DNA from: Pseudomonas migulae NBRC 103157
GTDB taxonomy: Bacteria > Pseudomonadota > Gammaproteobacteria > Pseudomonadales > Pseudomonadaceae
DNA length: 64,000 nucleotides
Direction: 5' to 3'
NCBI RefSeq assembly: GCF_002091715.1
Contig: NZ_BDAG01000031.1
Coordinates: forward strand, 26,781-90,780
The position numbers and the translations under genes are program-made. The notes under the pieces were generated by a model that saw only the letters and a list, made by a program, of their open reading frames with translations, made no database searches and was not told the origin of the DNA. Of this stretch, positions 19,461 through 27,633 are shown piece after piece; the first letter of the stretch is position 1, and each line of letters starts with the position of its first letter.

Positions 19461-21932
19461 GTGCGGGTTTTTCGCGAAACGATGCGGGCGCTGCTCAGCC
19501 ATTGGCGGCAGCACCCGGTGCAGTTTTTCAGTGTGCTGACCGGGCTCTGGCTCGCCACCAGTCTGTTGACCGGCGTGCAGGCGCTGAACAGCCAGGCGCG
19601 GGAAAGTTATGCGCGGGCCAGTCAGTTGATCGGCGGCGAACCCCAGGCCAGCCTCAGTGCGCCGGGTGGCGGGACGTTTTCCCAGGCCTTGTTTGTCGAA
19701 CTTCGCCGTTCAGGTTGGCCAGTGTCGCCGGTGCTGCAAGGGCGAGTCACGCTCAAGGGCCATGAAGATCAGCGCTTGCAGCTGATGGGCATCGAGCCGG
19801 TGTCGCTACCGACCGGTGCGGCGGTGGCCGGGCAGGCGATGGAGATCGAGCAGATTGTCGGGTTCTTCAGTCCGCCGGGCAGCACCTGGATTTCGCCGCA
19901 GACCTTGCAAACGTTGGGGATGCGCGAAGGCGAGCAGCCTTTGAGTTTGAGCGGTACGGCATTGCCACCGTTGCACGTTCAAGCCGACATGGCCCCTGGT
20001 GTATTGCTGGTGGATATCGGCTTCGCTCAACAGATTCTGGGGCTACCGGATCAACTGTCACGGTTACTGTTGCCCAAGGATTTCACCAGAACGTTGCCTG
20101 ATCAGTACAAAGGCCATCTCCAATTAAAAACCAGCGGCGAAGAAAACAATCTTTCGCGCCTCACCGAAAGCTTTCACCTGAACCTCGATGCCCTGGGTTT
20201 TCTGTCCTTCGTGGTCGGCCTGTTCATTGTCCATGCCGCCATCGGACTGGCGTTGGAACAACGTCGAGGGCTGCTGCGAACCTTGCGCGCCTGCGGGGTC
20301 AGCGCTCGAATGTTGATCGCTTGCCTCGCTGTTGAACTGGGTGGTCTGGCGATGATCGGGGGCCTGGCAGGCGTCGCCAGCGGCTACCTGCTGGCCAGTG
20401 TGCTGCTGCCAGACGTCGCCGCCAGTCTGCGCGGGTTGTACGGCGCCGAAGTGGCGGGGCAGTTGAGCCTCAGCCCTTGGTGGTGGCTCGGCGGTGTTGG
20501 CCTGAGTCTGCTCGGCGCGTTGCTGGCCGGTGCCAACAGCCTGTTGCGGGCGGCGCGTTTGCCATTGCTGGCCCTGGCCGATCCGCAAGCCTGGCATCAG
20601 GCCCACGCGCGCTGGTTGCGGCGACAGGGTTGGGTTGCAGCGATTTCGGGCGTGATCGCACTGCTGGCGCTAATCTTTGGCGACAGCCTGGCCAGTGGAT
20701 TCCTGCTGATGGCCGCGCTGCTGATCGGCGCGGCACTGGCGCTGCCGGTGATGCTCGATACGGTGCTGAACCTGGTACTGCAGCGCAGCCGTTCGGTGCT
20801 CGGTCAATGGTTTCTCGCCGACTGCCGTCAGCAATTGCCGGCCCTGAGCCTGGCGTTGATGGCGCTGTTGTTGGCACTGGCGGCGAACATCGGCGCCGGC
20901 AGCATGACCGCCGGTTTTCGTCAGACCTTCAGCGGCTGGCTCGAACAACGGCTGACCGCCGAGCTGTACGTGAACCCGCAAAACCCGGCCCAGGCCAGAG
21001 AACTGCAGAGCTGGCTCAAACAGCAACCCTCACTCAGCGCGGTGCTGCCCAGCTGGCAAGTGTCGATCCAGTTGCAGGGCTGGCCAGCGGACGTGTTCGG
21101 CGTGATCGATCACCCGACGTACCGCCAGCACTGGCCGTTGCTGGAAGCCTTGGGCGACAACCCATGGGACCGACTGGCCAAGGACGACGCGCTGATGCTC
21201 AGCGAGCAACTGGCCCGGCGCCTGAAGGTGCGCCTCGGCGACCACCTCACGCTGCCCACGCCAACCGGCCCGTGGTCGCCGCGAATCGTCGGGATCTACG
21301 CCGACTACGGCAATCCGAAGGGCCACATCCTGGTCAACGTCGACCACCTGCTGCGCGGCTGGCCGCAACTGACACCGAACCGCTTTAACCTGCGCATCGA
21401 GCCGCCGCTGATCCCGGCGTTCCTCAAATCGTTGCAAACACGCTTCGCCCTGGACGACAGTCGCATCATCGATCAGGCCCGGCTCAAAGGCTGGTCCACG
21501 CAAGTGTTCGAACGCACCTTCGCCGCCACCGCCGCGCTGAACAGCCTGACCCTGGGCGTCGCGGGCGTGGCGCTGTTCATCAGCCTGCTGACCCAGAGCC
21601 AAAGCCGTCTCGGACAACTCGCACCGTTGTGGGCGTTGGGCGTGACGCGCCAGCAATTGATGCTGCTCAACCTCGGGCAAACCTGGTTGCTGGCGGTGCT
21701 GACGCTGGTCCTCGCGTTGCCGCTGGGCATCGCACTGGCGTGGTGCCTGGACACGGTGATCAACGTTCAGGCGTTCGGCTGGCGCCTGCCGTTGCGGTTG
21801 TTCCCGCTGCAGCTGGCGCAGTTGATGGGGCTGGCGTTGCTGGCGACCTTGCTGGCGTCGGCGTGGCCGTTGTACTCGCTGTATCGCTCGCAACCGGCGG
21901 ATCTGCTGAGGACCTTTGCTCATGAGGATTAA
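19461..21932 (+). CDS. FtsX-family ABC transporter permease
   Basis: The large permease (about 823 aa) has the duplicated FtsX plan. A first membrane helix (FFSVLTGLWLATSLLTGVQAL) is followed by an extracytoplasmic domain and then a helix group (FLSFVVGLFIVHAAIGLAL, LAVELGGLAMIGGLAGVASGYLL). Central helices, a second periplasmic domain and a last helix group (ALNSLTLGVAGVALFISLL, WLLAVLTLVLALPLGIALAW) complete it. The start is uncertain: GTG 19461 is chosen because it follows the ATPase stop by one base. ATG 19482 or the overlapping GTG frame from 19428 are alternatives. It probably moves lipid, lipoprotein or peptide cargo across the inner membrane in mechanotransmission fashion (family knowledge). 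Confidence 0.85.
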   Translation: MRVFRETMRALLSHWRQHPVQFFSVLTGLWLATSLLTGVQALNSQARESYARASQLIGGEPQASLSAPGGGTFSQALFVELRRSGWPVSPVLQGRVTLKGHEDQRLQLMGIEPVSLPTGAAVAGQAMEIEQIVGFFSPPGSTWISPQTLQTLGMREGEQPLSLSGTALPPLHVQADMAPGVLLVDIGFAQQILGLPDQLSRLLLPKDFTRTLPDQYKGHLQLKTSGEENNLSRLTESFHLNLDALGFLSFVVGLFIVHAAIGLALEQRRGLLRTLRACGVSARMLIACLAVELGGLAMIGGLAGVASGYLLASVLLPDVAASLRGLYGAEVAGQLSLSPWWWLGGVGLSLLGALLAGANSLLRAARLPLLALADPQAWHQAHARWLRRQGWVAAISGVIALLALIFGDSLASGFLLMAALLIGAALALPVMLDTVLNLVLQRSRSVLGQWFLADCRQQLPALSLALMALLLALAANIGAGSMTAGFRQTFSGWLEQRLTAELYVNPQNPAQARELQSWLKQQPSLSAVLPSWQVSIQLQGWPADVFGVIDHPTYRQHWPLLEALGDNPWDRLAKDDALMLSEQLARRLKVRLGDHLTLPTPTGPWSPRIVGIYADYGNPKGHILVNVDHLLRGWPQLTPNRFNLRIEPPLIPAFLKSLQTRFALDDSRIIDQARLKGWSTQVFERTFAATAALNSLTLGVAGVALFISLLTQSQSRLGQLAPLWALGVTRQQLMLLNLGQTWLLAVLTLVLALPLGIALAWCLDTVINVQAFGWRLPLRLFPLQLAQLMGLALLATLLASAWPLYSLYRSQPADLLRTFAHED

Positions 21933-22989
21933 ACTCGGCGCATGGTTGCTGATGCTGCTGTTGAGCGGCTGCGACGACTCGGCGCCGGTTGATAAAGGCT
22001 TTGCCGGTCTTGGCGGTGAGGCCGCTATATTTACACCGGTGGTGCCCGGTCGGGTGTTCAGCTTTCCGGCGGATCACGGCCCTCACGATGGATTTCGCAT
22101 CGAATGGTGGTACGTCACCGCCAATCTCAAGGACGATCAGGGGCGCGAGTTCGGTGTGCAATGGACGTTGTTTCGCAGTGCCTTGAAAGCCACGCCCGAA
22201 GTGGCAGGTTGGGCTAACCAGACGATCTGGCTGGGCCATGCAGCCGTGACCTCGGCGACGGTGCATCACGCGGCTGAACGCTACGCCCGTGGCGGCGTCG
22301 GGCAGGCCGGGGTGAGCGTGCAGCCGTTCAATGCGTGGATCGACGATTGGCGGTTCAGCAGTCAGGGTGCCGATGCGCTGTCGGACCTTCAACTCAGCGC
22401 CCGCGACAAGCTTTTCAGCTACCAACTGCGGCTCACGTCCACGCGTCCGCCGGTACTGCAAGGCGAAAAGGGCTTCAGCCAGAAATCCGAACAGGGCCAG
22501 GCGTCGTACTACTACAGCCAGCCGTTTTTTCAGGCCAGCGGTACGCTGGAGGTCGACGGCAAGACTTATCAGGTCAGTGGCCCGGCGTGGCTCGATCGAG
22601 AGTGGAGCAGCCAGCCGTTGACCGCGAACCAGAGCGGTTGGGACTGGTTTTCGCTGCACCTGGACAGCGGCGAACAGGTCATGCTGTACCGCATGCGGCA
22701 GAAGAACGGCGAGCCGTATCTCACCGGCACCTGGATCGACGCCCAGGGCCAGACACAGTTACTGCATGCCTCCGACATCCGCCTCACACCGCAAGACACC
22801 GCCACCGTCGCCGGGCGCTCAATGCCCGTGCGTTGGTCGATCAACATCCCCGCCAGACACCTCGACATCACCATCAATGCGCTCAACCCCAATGCCTGGA
22901 TGGATTTGCGCATTCCGTACTGGGAAGGCCCCGTACGTCTGAGCGGCAGTCACGCGGGGCAGGGCTATCTGGAAATGACCGGTTATTAA
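21922..22989 (+). CDS. AttH-like lipocalin-family lipoprotein (CrtC/hydroxyneurosporene-synthase fold)
   Basis: The product of about 355 aa begins with a lipoprotein signal and lipobox (LLLSGC), then AttH/CrtC-type motifs: FSFPADHGPHDGFRIEWWYVTANL, GREFGVQWTLFR, WLGHAAVT, YYSQPFF and WLDREWSSQ. These make a tandem lipocalin-like beta barrel that binds hydrophobic ligands in related proteins. It overlaps the permease stop by 11 bases. The start ATGAGGATTAA is inside the end of the permease gene; an ATG two codons earlier is also possible. Together with the ABC pair it forms a putative export or envelope-lipid handling unit. Confidence 0.85.
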   Translation: MRIKLGAWLLMLLLSGCDDSAPVDKGFAGLGGEAAIFTPVVPGRVFSFPADHGPHDGFRIEWWYVTANLKDDQGREFGVQWTLFRSALKATPEVAGWANQTIWLGHAAVTSATVHHAAERYARGGVGQAGVSVQPFNAWIDDWRFSSQGADALSDLQLSARDKLFSYQLRLTSTRPPVLQGEKGFSQKSEQGQASYYYSQPFFQASGTLEVDGKTYQVSGPAWLDREWSSQPLTANQSGWDWFSLHLDSGEQVMLYRMRQKNGEPYLTGTWIDAQGQTQLLHASDIRLTPQDTATVAGRSMPVRWSINIPARHLDITINALNPNAWMDLRIPYWEGPVRLSGSHAGQGYLEMTGY

Positions 22990-23073
22990 GATCAAAGGAT
23001 CGCAGGCTTCGCCAGCTCCTACGGGAGATCGCGCCACTGTAGGCGCTGGCGAAGCCTGCGATTTTCTGATCTT
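22990..23073. repeat. Inverted REP-like pair after the att-like operon
   Basis: AAGATCAAAGGATCGCAGGCTTCGCCAGC at the left is complementary, with small mismatches, to GCTGGCGAAGCCTGCGATTTTCTGATCTT at the right. The long hairpin begins at the stop codon of the lipoprotein gene and may end or protect its mRNA. Confidence 0.85.
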
Positions 23074-23137
23074 GAATCCACAGGAACTACGACCATCGCC
23101 CGGCCCTCTACCGTACGAACGCCAACCGGAGCCCGCC

Positions 23138-23380
23138 ATGAGCGACGACCTCAAACCCCCCGACCTTGCCGCGTGGCAGCGCCTGTTCGAGGACAATGCC
23201 TACTGGCAGCAATCCCCTGACGCCCATTACACCGAGCTGCTGCGCGTGGCCGACGATCTGTTGGGGCAGGGCGCCATCGACCTCGACCAGTGGCTGGCCC
23301 TGAAAGCCAAGGCCGATCAATCCCACAAAGACTCGCCTGCCGTGAACGTCGCCCACGAGGTCGACGACCCCGACGCCTGA
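23138..23380 (+). CDS. Small acidic cytoplasmic protein (80 aa), unknown
   Basis: I do not recognise the family. The start ATG 23138 follows GGAG at suitable distance. The protein has an amphipathic look (WQRLFEDNAYWQQSPDAHYTELLRVADDLLGQG) and no signal or membrane helix. Its stop is 11 bases before the next small gene, whose AGGAGA site directly follows the stop, so the pair is likely co-expressed. Confidence 0.65.
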   Translation: MSDDLKPPDLAAWQRLFEDNAYWQQSPDAHYTELLRVADDLLGQGAIDLDQWLALKAKADQSHKDSPAVNVAHEVDDPDA

Positions 23381-23391
23381 GGAGAACCATC

Positions 23392-23565
23392 ATGAACCGC
23401 CAACCGCCTGACACCTCGGAACATCCCGACGAACCGCGTCCACCCGGAGAAGTCGAGCGCGACAACGACGCCCTGCGCCCCACTGATCCGACTCGCCGCA
23501 AGGACAGCGGCAAAGGCACCGACAGCGGCGAATCCACCGCGCAGGAGACGGCGGAAAATCGCTGA
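23392..23565 (+). CDS. Small hydrophilic, probably disordered protein (57 aa)
   Basis: The start ATG 23392 has a strong AGGAGA site seven bases upstream. The product is almost entirely charged or Pro/Ser/Thr residues (PPDTSEHPDEPRPPGEVERDND...), with no fold visible, like short stress-related disordered proteins. It lies 11 bases after the 80-aa gene. No function can be named. Confidence 0.6.
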   Translation: MNRQPPDTSEHPDEPRPPGEVERDNDALRPTDPTRRKDSGKGTDSGESTAQETAENR

Positions 23566-23651
23566 ACAGCGTCTATGCTCAGTGGCACGGACGGCGCTGA
23601 GTCTCGGTTCAGAGCCGTCCGCTGCCATTCATCACAGGGAACGTAGCGCTT

Positions 23652-24236
23652 ATGAAACTTCATGCACTGACCAAAGCCATCACCCTCGCCACCGTATTGT
23701 CTGCTGCCAGTTTCAGCGTCATGGCAGCGGATATCCCGCTGTCTGTCGCCGTGGAAGCCGATCAGGTCACGACCAAAGTCCTGGCCGTCGACGCCGCCAA
23801 GCACCAAGTTGTCCTTGAAGGTGCCGAAGGCCGCCAGGTTCATGTCCAGCTCAGCGACAAGGCCGAGAATCTGGGCAACCTGAAGGTCGGGGATCAGGTC
23901 AAAGTCGAAGTGATCCGCTCGGTGGCGGCCTACCTCGATACCGATGTCGACAAAGGATTGCCTGGCTCCATCGAGCGCACCGGCGAAATCCGCGCAACAA
24001 AAGACAATCCCAGCCCGGGCGGTGAAGCGTTCCGTCAGGTACAGGTTCAGCTGAAAATCACCGACATCGACCTGAAGAAAAACCAGGTCACTTTCGAGAA
24101 CCCGGCGGGCCAGTCGAAAACCGTCAACGTCGAGAAACCTGAAGTTCAGAAAAAACTGAAGGACTTGAAAGTGGGACAAAGCGTTGTCGTCACTTACACC
24201 GATGTATTGAAAGTGACCACTCAACGCGAAAGTTGA
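23652..24236 (+). CDS. Periplasmic protein of unknown function (194 aa)
   Basis: A signal peptide (MKLHALTKAITLATVLSAASFSVMAAD) is followed by a beta-rich chain. It contains two similar segments that look like small OB- or SH3-type barrels: TTKVLAVDAAKHQVVLEGAEGRQVHVQL...LKVGDQVKVEV and ITDIDLKKNQVTFENPAGQSKTVNV...LKVGQSVVVTY. The internal duplication suggests a two-domain binding protein. A strong terminator follows within 20 bases, so this is a monocistronic gene or the end of the small-gene operon. Confidence 0.75.
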   Translation: MKLHALTKAITLATVLSAASFSVMAADIPLSVAVEADQVTTKVLAVDAAKHQVVLEGAEGRQVHVQLSDKAENLGNLKVGDQVKVEVIRSVAAYLDTDVDKGLPGSIERTGEIRATKDNPSPGGEAFRQVQVQLKITDIDLKKNQVTFENPAGQSKTVNVEKPEVQKKLKDLKVGQSVVVTYTDVLKVTTQRES

Positions 24237-24252
24237 GTATTGACTCTATAGT

Positions 24253-24303
24253 GCCGATTGTTCTTGTATAACTTTTTGTACAAGAATAATCGGCTTTTAT
24301 GGT
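24253..24303 (+). terminator. Intrinsic terminator
   Basis: GCCGATTGTTCTTGTA pairs with TACAAGAATAATCGGC around a TAACTTTTTG loop, and TTTTAT follows. It ends the periplasmic protein gene at 23652. Confidence 0.85.
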
Positions 24304-24570
24304 CGAACTGGTGAGTTTGGTGGGAGTATGTAAGTTATATTTTGTATGACATTCAATCATTGTTCGATAAATTTCATGTTATATGCGCGGACTTATTCAA
24401 AGAGTTCCACTAAAATACTTTCCGTTCGCCCAGTGGCAGGGCTCTTTACCGGTGCATGGATTGCCAAGGCCATTACACTGGGCGAACACCTTCTTCGGGC
24501 GTGCTGATCCGTTAAGATACGCAGCATTTTCAGATCAAGGACGAAAACGGCTGCCGCCGTTCTGACACGG
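24300..24570. other. AT-rich intergenic region with a 12-bp inverted repeat ahead of the VanW gene
   Basis: No convincing gene lies between the terminator and the VanW gene. The first ~100 bases are clearly AT-rich (promoter-like TTATATTTTGTATGAC). Then GTTCGCCCAGTG (24424-24435) and CACTGGGCGAAC (24476-24487) form a perfect 12-bp inverted repeat with a 40-base centre that can pair further. It could be a leader RNA structure, a small RNA or a mobile-element relic. A 60-aa open frame (24383-24565) has no ribosome site. Confidence 0.55.
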
Positions 24571-25392
24571 ATGAAACCACTCTCCCTTTATCACCCGGCT
24601 CTCTACTGGCTGCGCGTGTGGCAAAAAAGACTGTTCCGCCAACTGGCCTGGCGCTTCTCCCGCAAGCATTACGCCCGCCCGAAAGACGCCTTTGAGCGTT
24701 TGCCGTTCCGCTACCTCAAACACACCTCCAAACTGATCCGCAAACTCGGCAACTCCGACCTTGCCCTGCAACACAACAAAGTCGTGAACCTGAAACTGGC
24801 CGTGGCTTCGATAGACGGCGTTGTCATCGGGCCTGGCGAATACTTTTCCTTCTGCCGCCTCGTCGGCCGACCGACCCGAAAACGTGGTTATGTCGAAGGC
24901 ATGGAACTGTCATTTGGTGAAGCGCGCTGCGGCGTCGGTGGCGGGATTTGTCAGCTGAGCAACCTGATTCACTGGATGGCGATTCACTCGCCGCTGGTGG
25001 TGATTGAGCGATCGAATCACAGCTTCGATCCGTTTCCGGATGAGGGGCGGGTACTGCCCTTCGGTTCCGGGGCAGCGATCTTTTACAACTACATCGACCT
25101 GGTATTGCATAACCCGACGGATCGGCACTTTCAGCTGAAGTTGAAGGTGGGCGAGCAGCAGTTGGAAGGGGAGTTGTTGTGCGATCAGGTGCGGGAGTTT
25201 TGGTATCACGTTTATCAACGTGGGCATCGGTTTGTGCGTGAGGGGGAGCGGGTGTTTCGGGAGAATGAGATCTGGCGGGAGATAAGGAGTAAGGGGCAGG
25301 AGAGTCGGGTGTTGGAGAGTGCGCGGCTTTATAAGAATCGGGTGTTGGTTAAGTATGAGGTTGGGGAGGAGGTGTTTGAGGTGGGGGGATAA
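24571..25392 (+). CDS. VanW family protein
   Basis: The 273-aa product matches the VanW-like family: FRYLKHTSKLIRKLGNSDLALQHNKVVNLKLA, GVVIGPGEYFSFCRLVGRPTRKRGYVEGM and the Gly-rich CGVGGGICQLSNLIHWMAIHSPL. The conserved HNPTDRHFQL follows in the beta domain. It has no clear signal peptide. VanW was named from vancomycin-resistance clusters but its activity is not established; no other glycopeptide-resistance gene is nearby. The 3' third is richer in G than the neighbours. A terminator follows the stop by 5 bases. Confidence 0.85.
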   Translation: MKPLSLYHPALYWLRVWQKRLFRQLAWRFSRKHYARPKDAFERLPFRYLKHTSKLIRKLGNSDLALQHNKVVNLKLAVASIDGVVIGPGEYFSFCRLVGRPTRKRGYVEGMELSFGEARCGVGGGICQLSNLIHWMAIHSPLVVIERSNHSFDPFPDEGRVLPFGSGAAIFYNYIDLVLHNPTDRHFQLKLKVGEQQLEGELLCDQVREFWYHVYQRGHRFVREGERVFRENEIWREIRSKGQESRVLESARLYKNRVLVKYEVGEEVFEVGG

Positions 25393-25397
25393 AAAAT

Positions 25398-25430
25398 GGG
25401 CGATCAATCAGATCGCCCGTTTTTTTTGGG
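25398..25430 (+). terminator. Intrinsic terminator between VanW gene and T6SS island
   Basis: GGGCGATC-AATCA-GATCGCCC followed by GTTTTTTTT. It is five bases after the VanW stop and three bases from the end of the converging immunity-type gene, so it may serve both strands. Confidence 0.9.
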
Positions 25431-25432
25431 TT

Positions 25433-26506
25433 TTATTCGGGGGTTATCCTGGTTTCGAAATACGCACTAAAGCTCTTCCCTTGGGCGAAGGCCTTTTCGA
25501 TTTTGGCGCTTTGTATATTCAACTCAGCACTTGGCTTCTCCCATTGCTCGGGTGGCAAGGGCCGGGACCAGTCTGAAATCGAGTCAGGCAGGCTTTTCAT
25601 GCTGTAGCCATGATCCCACTCGGCGACCCAGTACGGGAATCGCCACCAGGTCATTACATGGGACAGATACCAGCAGCCAACACCCAGCGCTGAGCGCTCG
25701 TTGTGCCGGTACTCCTCGTGCATATCTGCACGTTCCTGATCGAAGGTATGGCGGCCTTCGTAAGGCGCATTGCCGGGGCAGTATTGCGGTCCCTTTTCCA
25801 TATAAACGCGGATCGCTTCCCACGTGCCCAACCCATGTATGGGTGTCGCCACACCTTGATTCACAAAATGGACTTTGTCGGCCTTAGGGTCGTCGAAGGC
25901 CATGCCGAAGGTGTAAGTGCTCATTGTGCCTACGCCGGTTGAACCGGTGCTGACGGAGAGCCAGGAGACCAGTTTTTCCCATGGCTGGATGACGGGTTCG
26001 TCGGAGTTGTTGGGGAAGAAGCAGACTTCGCGGCGTTGGCGGTTGAAGCGGATGGGGCGGGTTTTGGATTTATCGAGGGTGGTACTGATCACAACATACA
26101 GTCCTAAAACTGCTGCGCCAGCTGCTCCCCAAGCGCCGATGGCAGCGCCAGTGGGGAAAAACTCAATGAAAATGTTTATAAATGTTCGGCCGTAGGGATC
26201 ACCGATACTCATCAAACCTGCGATGAAAGGTCCCACTATCAAACTTACAATCAGCAAGAGCATTACACTCGCGATCATTACTCTGGTTTGGAAAGCCTTA
26301 TTAAAGTTGCTACTACCCACATCGAGATAAGTATCGTTGACGTCGAGAAAGCTTCCATCCAAGTCCATTGGCGTCTGCCCGGTAGGAATCGGTAATGGTG
26401 AGAAGAACACCGCCTCGCCAGTGGCAAACCGTCGGGACTCGCCAGTAACAGGGCGCTGATTGCTCAAGTCCCGCCAATCACCGGGCTGTTTGATCTCTGC
26501 ATTCAT
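25433..26506 (-). CDS. DUF6708-like membrane protein, probable T6SS immunity protein (copy 4)
   Basis: The 357-aa product is the most distal of four paralogues behind a VasX-like toxin. It shares RRFATGEAVFFSPLPIPTGQ, NDTYLDVGSSNF, two membrane helices (about residues 70-95 and 120-145), the KTRPIRFNRQRREVCFFP block, EAIRVYMEKGP and the C-terminal EKAFAQGKSF. It overlaps the previous copy by 4 bp. The DUF6708 name is from memory of the motif. The immunity role is inferred from two inner-membrane helices, gene order and multiplicity, as for other pore-forming T6SS effectors. Confidence 0.7.
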   Translation of the reverse strand: MNAEIKQPGDWRDLSNQRPVTGESRRFATGEAVFFSPLPIPTGQTPMDLDGSFLDVNDTYLDVGSSNFNKAFQTRVMIASVMLLLIVSLIVGPFIAGLMSIGDPYGRTFINIFIEFFPTGAAIGAWGAAGAAVLGLYVVISTTLDKSKTRPIRFNRQRREVCFFPNNSDEPVIQPWEKLVSWLSVSTGSTGVGTMSTYTFGMAFDDPKADKVHFVNQGVATPIHGLGTWEAIRVYMEKGPQYCPGNAPYEGRHTFDQERADMHEEYRHNERSALGVGCWYLSHVMTWWRFPYWVAEWDHGYSMKSLPDSISDWSRPLPPEQWEKPSAELNIQSAKIEKAFAQGKSFSAYFETRITPE

Positions 26507-27606
26507 AATGCCGAGCTACCTGCTGACTTTTTCGCCTCTGTTTTACTTAAGTTTGCGTTGAAGTACGTCATGAAATCCTGTCCTTGAGCAAAGGCTTTTT
26601 CGATCTTCACACTTTGCTCTTTTAAAGCTTGGCTTGGCTTCGCCCACTGCTCAGGCGGAAGAGGTTTAGACCACTCAGAAATGGATTCAGGTAGAGATTT
26701 CATGCTGAATCGATGGTCCCACTCCGCTACCCAGTACGGAAAACGCCACCAGGTGATCAGGTGTGTCAGGTACCACCAACCAACTCCTAAAGCGGAACGT
26801 TCGTTGTGCTGGTATTCCTCGTGCATGTCTTGTCGTTCTTTATCGAAAGTGTGGCGACCCTCGTAGGGTGCTTTGCCAGGGCAATACTCCGGACCTTTTT
26901 CCATGTAGACACGTATGGCTTCCCACTTACCCAAGCCATGAGCAGGAGTCATAACGCCTTGTCTCACAAAGTGCACTACGTCCGTTTTGGAGTCGTCGAA
27001 CGCCATACCAAAGGTATAGGCGATTGTCACTCCCACTCCAGTAACACCTGTACTGATTGAGAGCCAAGATACTGTCTCTTCCCATGGTTGAATGACGGGG
27101 ATGTCAGAACCTTCGGGGAAGAAACAGACTTCACGACGTTGGCGGTTGAATCGAATTGGACGGGTGCGTGACTTCGCTCTGGTAGTGCTCAAGATAACGT
27201 AAGTACCCAGAAGCGCAGCTATTCTTCCTCCCCAAATACTAAAGGTCACACCGAAATGGAACATGCCTGCTGCTCTGTCCCCAAAGGACTCGGAAAATGG
27301 ATTTCCCCAGGTAGTAGATCCTGCAAGCAAAGGCAGAACAATCAGGCATGAAAAAATGAACATCATACCGAGCCCAATCATTGCTCTAGCTTGGAAAGCC
27401 TTGCCGAAATTACTACTGCCTACGTCAAGGAATGTGTCATTCACCTCAACAAAGCTTCCGCCAAGATCCATGAGGATTTGCCCGGTGGGAACCGGCAGTG
27501 GAGATAGGAACAATGCTTCGCCAGTGGGGAACCGACGAGTTGCCCCAGCGACAGGGCGCTGCTGTTGAATATCGAACTCATCGTACTGCGCAGAGGTAGG
27601 TGTCAT
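26503..27606 (-). CDS. DUF6708-like membrane protein, probable T6SS immunity protein (copy 3)
   Basis: The 367-aa paralogue has the same order of motifs: RRFPTGEALFLSPLPVPTGQ, two membrane helices, RTRPIRFNRQRREVCFFP, EAIRVYMEKGPEYCPGKAPYEGRHTF, HEEYQHNERSALGVGWWYL and WVAEWDHRFSMKSLPESISEW. Its C-terminal coding sequence is almost identical at DNA level to that of copy 1 (28706-29800) while the N-terminal halves differ. That pattern points to recent recombination. It is followed by copy 4 with a 4-bp overlap. It is likely part of one transcript from hcp to copy 4. Confidence 0.7.
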   Translation of the reverse strand: MTPTSAQYDEFDIQQQRPVAGATRRFPTGEALFLSPLPVPTGQILMDLGGSFVEVNDTFLDVGSSNFGKAFQARAMIGLGMMFIFSCLIVLPLLAGSTTWGNPFSESFGDRAAGMFHFGVTFSIWGGRIAALLGTYVILSTTRAKSRTRPIRFNRQRREVCFFPEGSDIPVIQPWEETVSWLSISTGVTGVGVTIAYTFGMAFDDSKTDVVHFVRQGVMTPAHGLGKWEAIRVYMEKGPEYCPGKAPYEGRHTFDKERQDMHEEYQHNERSALGVGWWYLTHLITWWRFPYWVAEWDHRFSMKSLPESISEWSKPLPPEQWAKPSQALKEQSVKIEKAFAQGQDFMTYFNANLSKTEAKKSAGSSAL

Positions 27607-27633
27607 ACAGGATAACCATAAAGTGGATTCGGC

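Noticed and set aside
24383..24565. Sixty-codon open frame ahead of the VanW gene
   Set aside because: No ribosome site; it runs through the inverted repeat and has no recognisable features.
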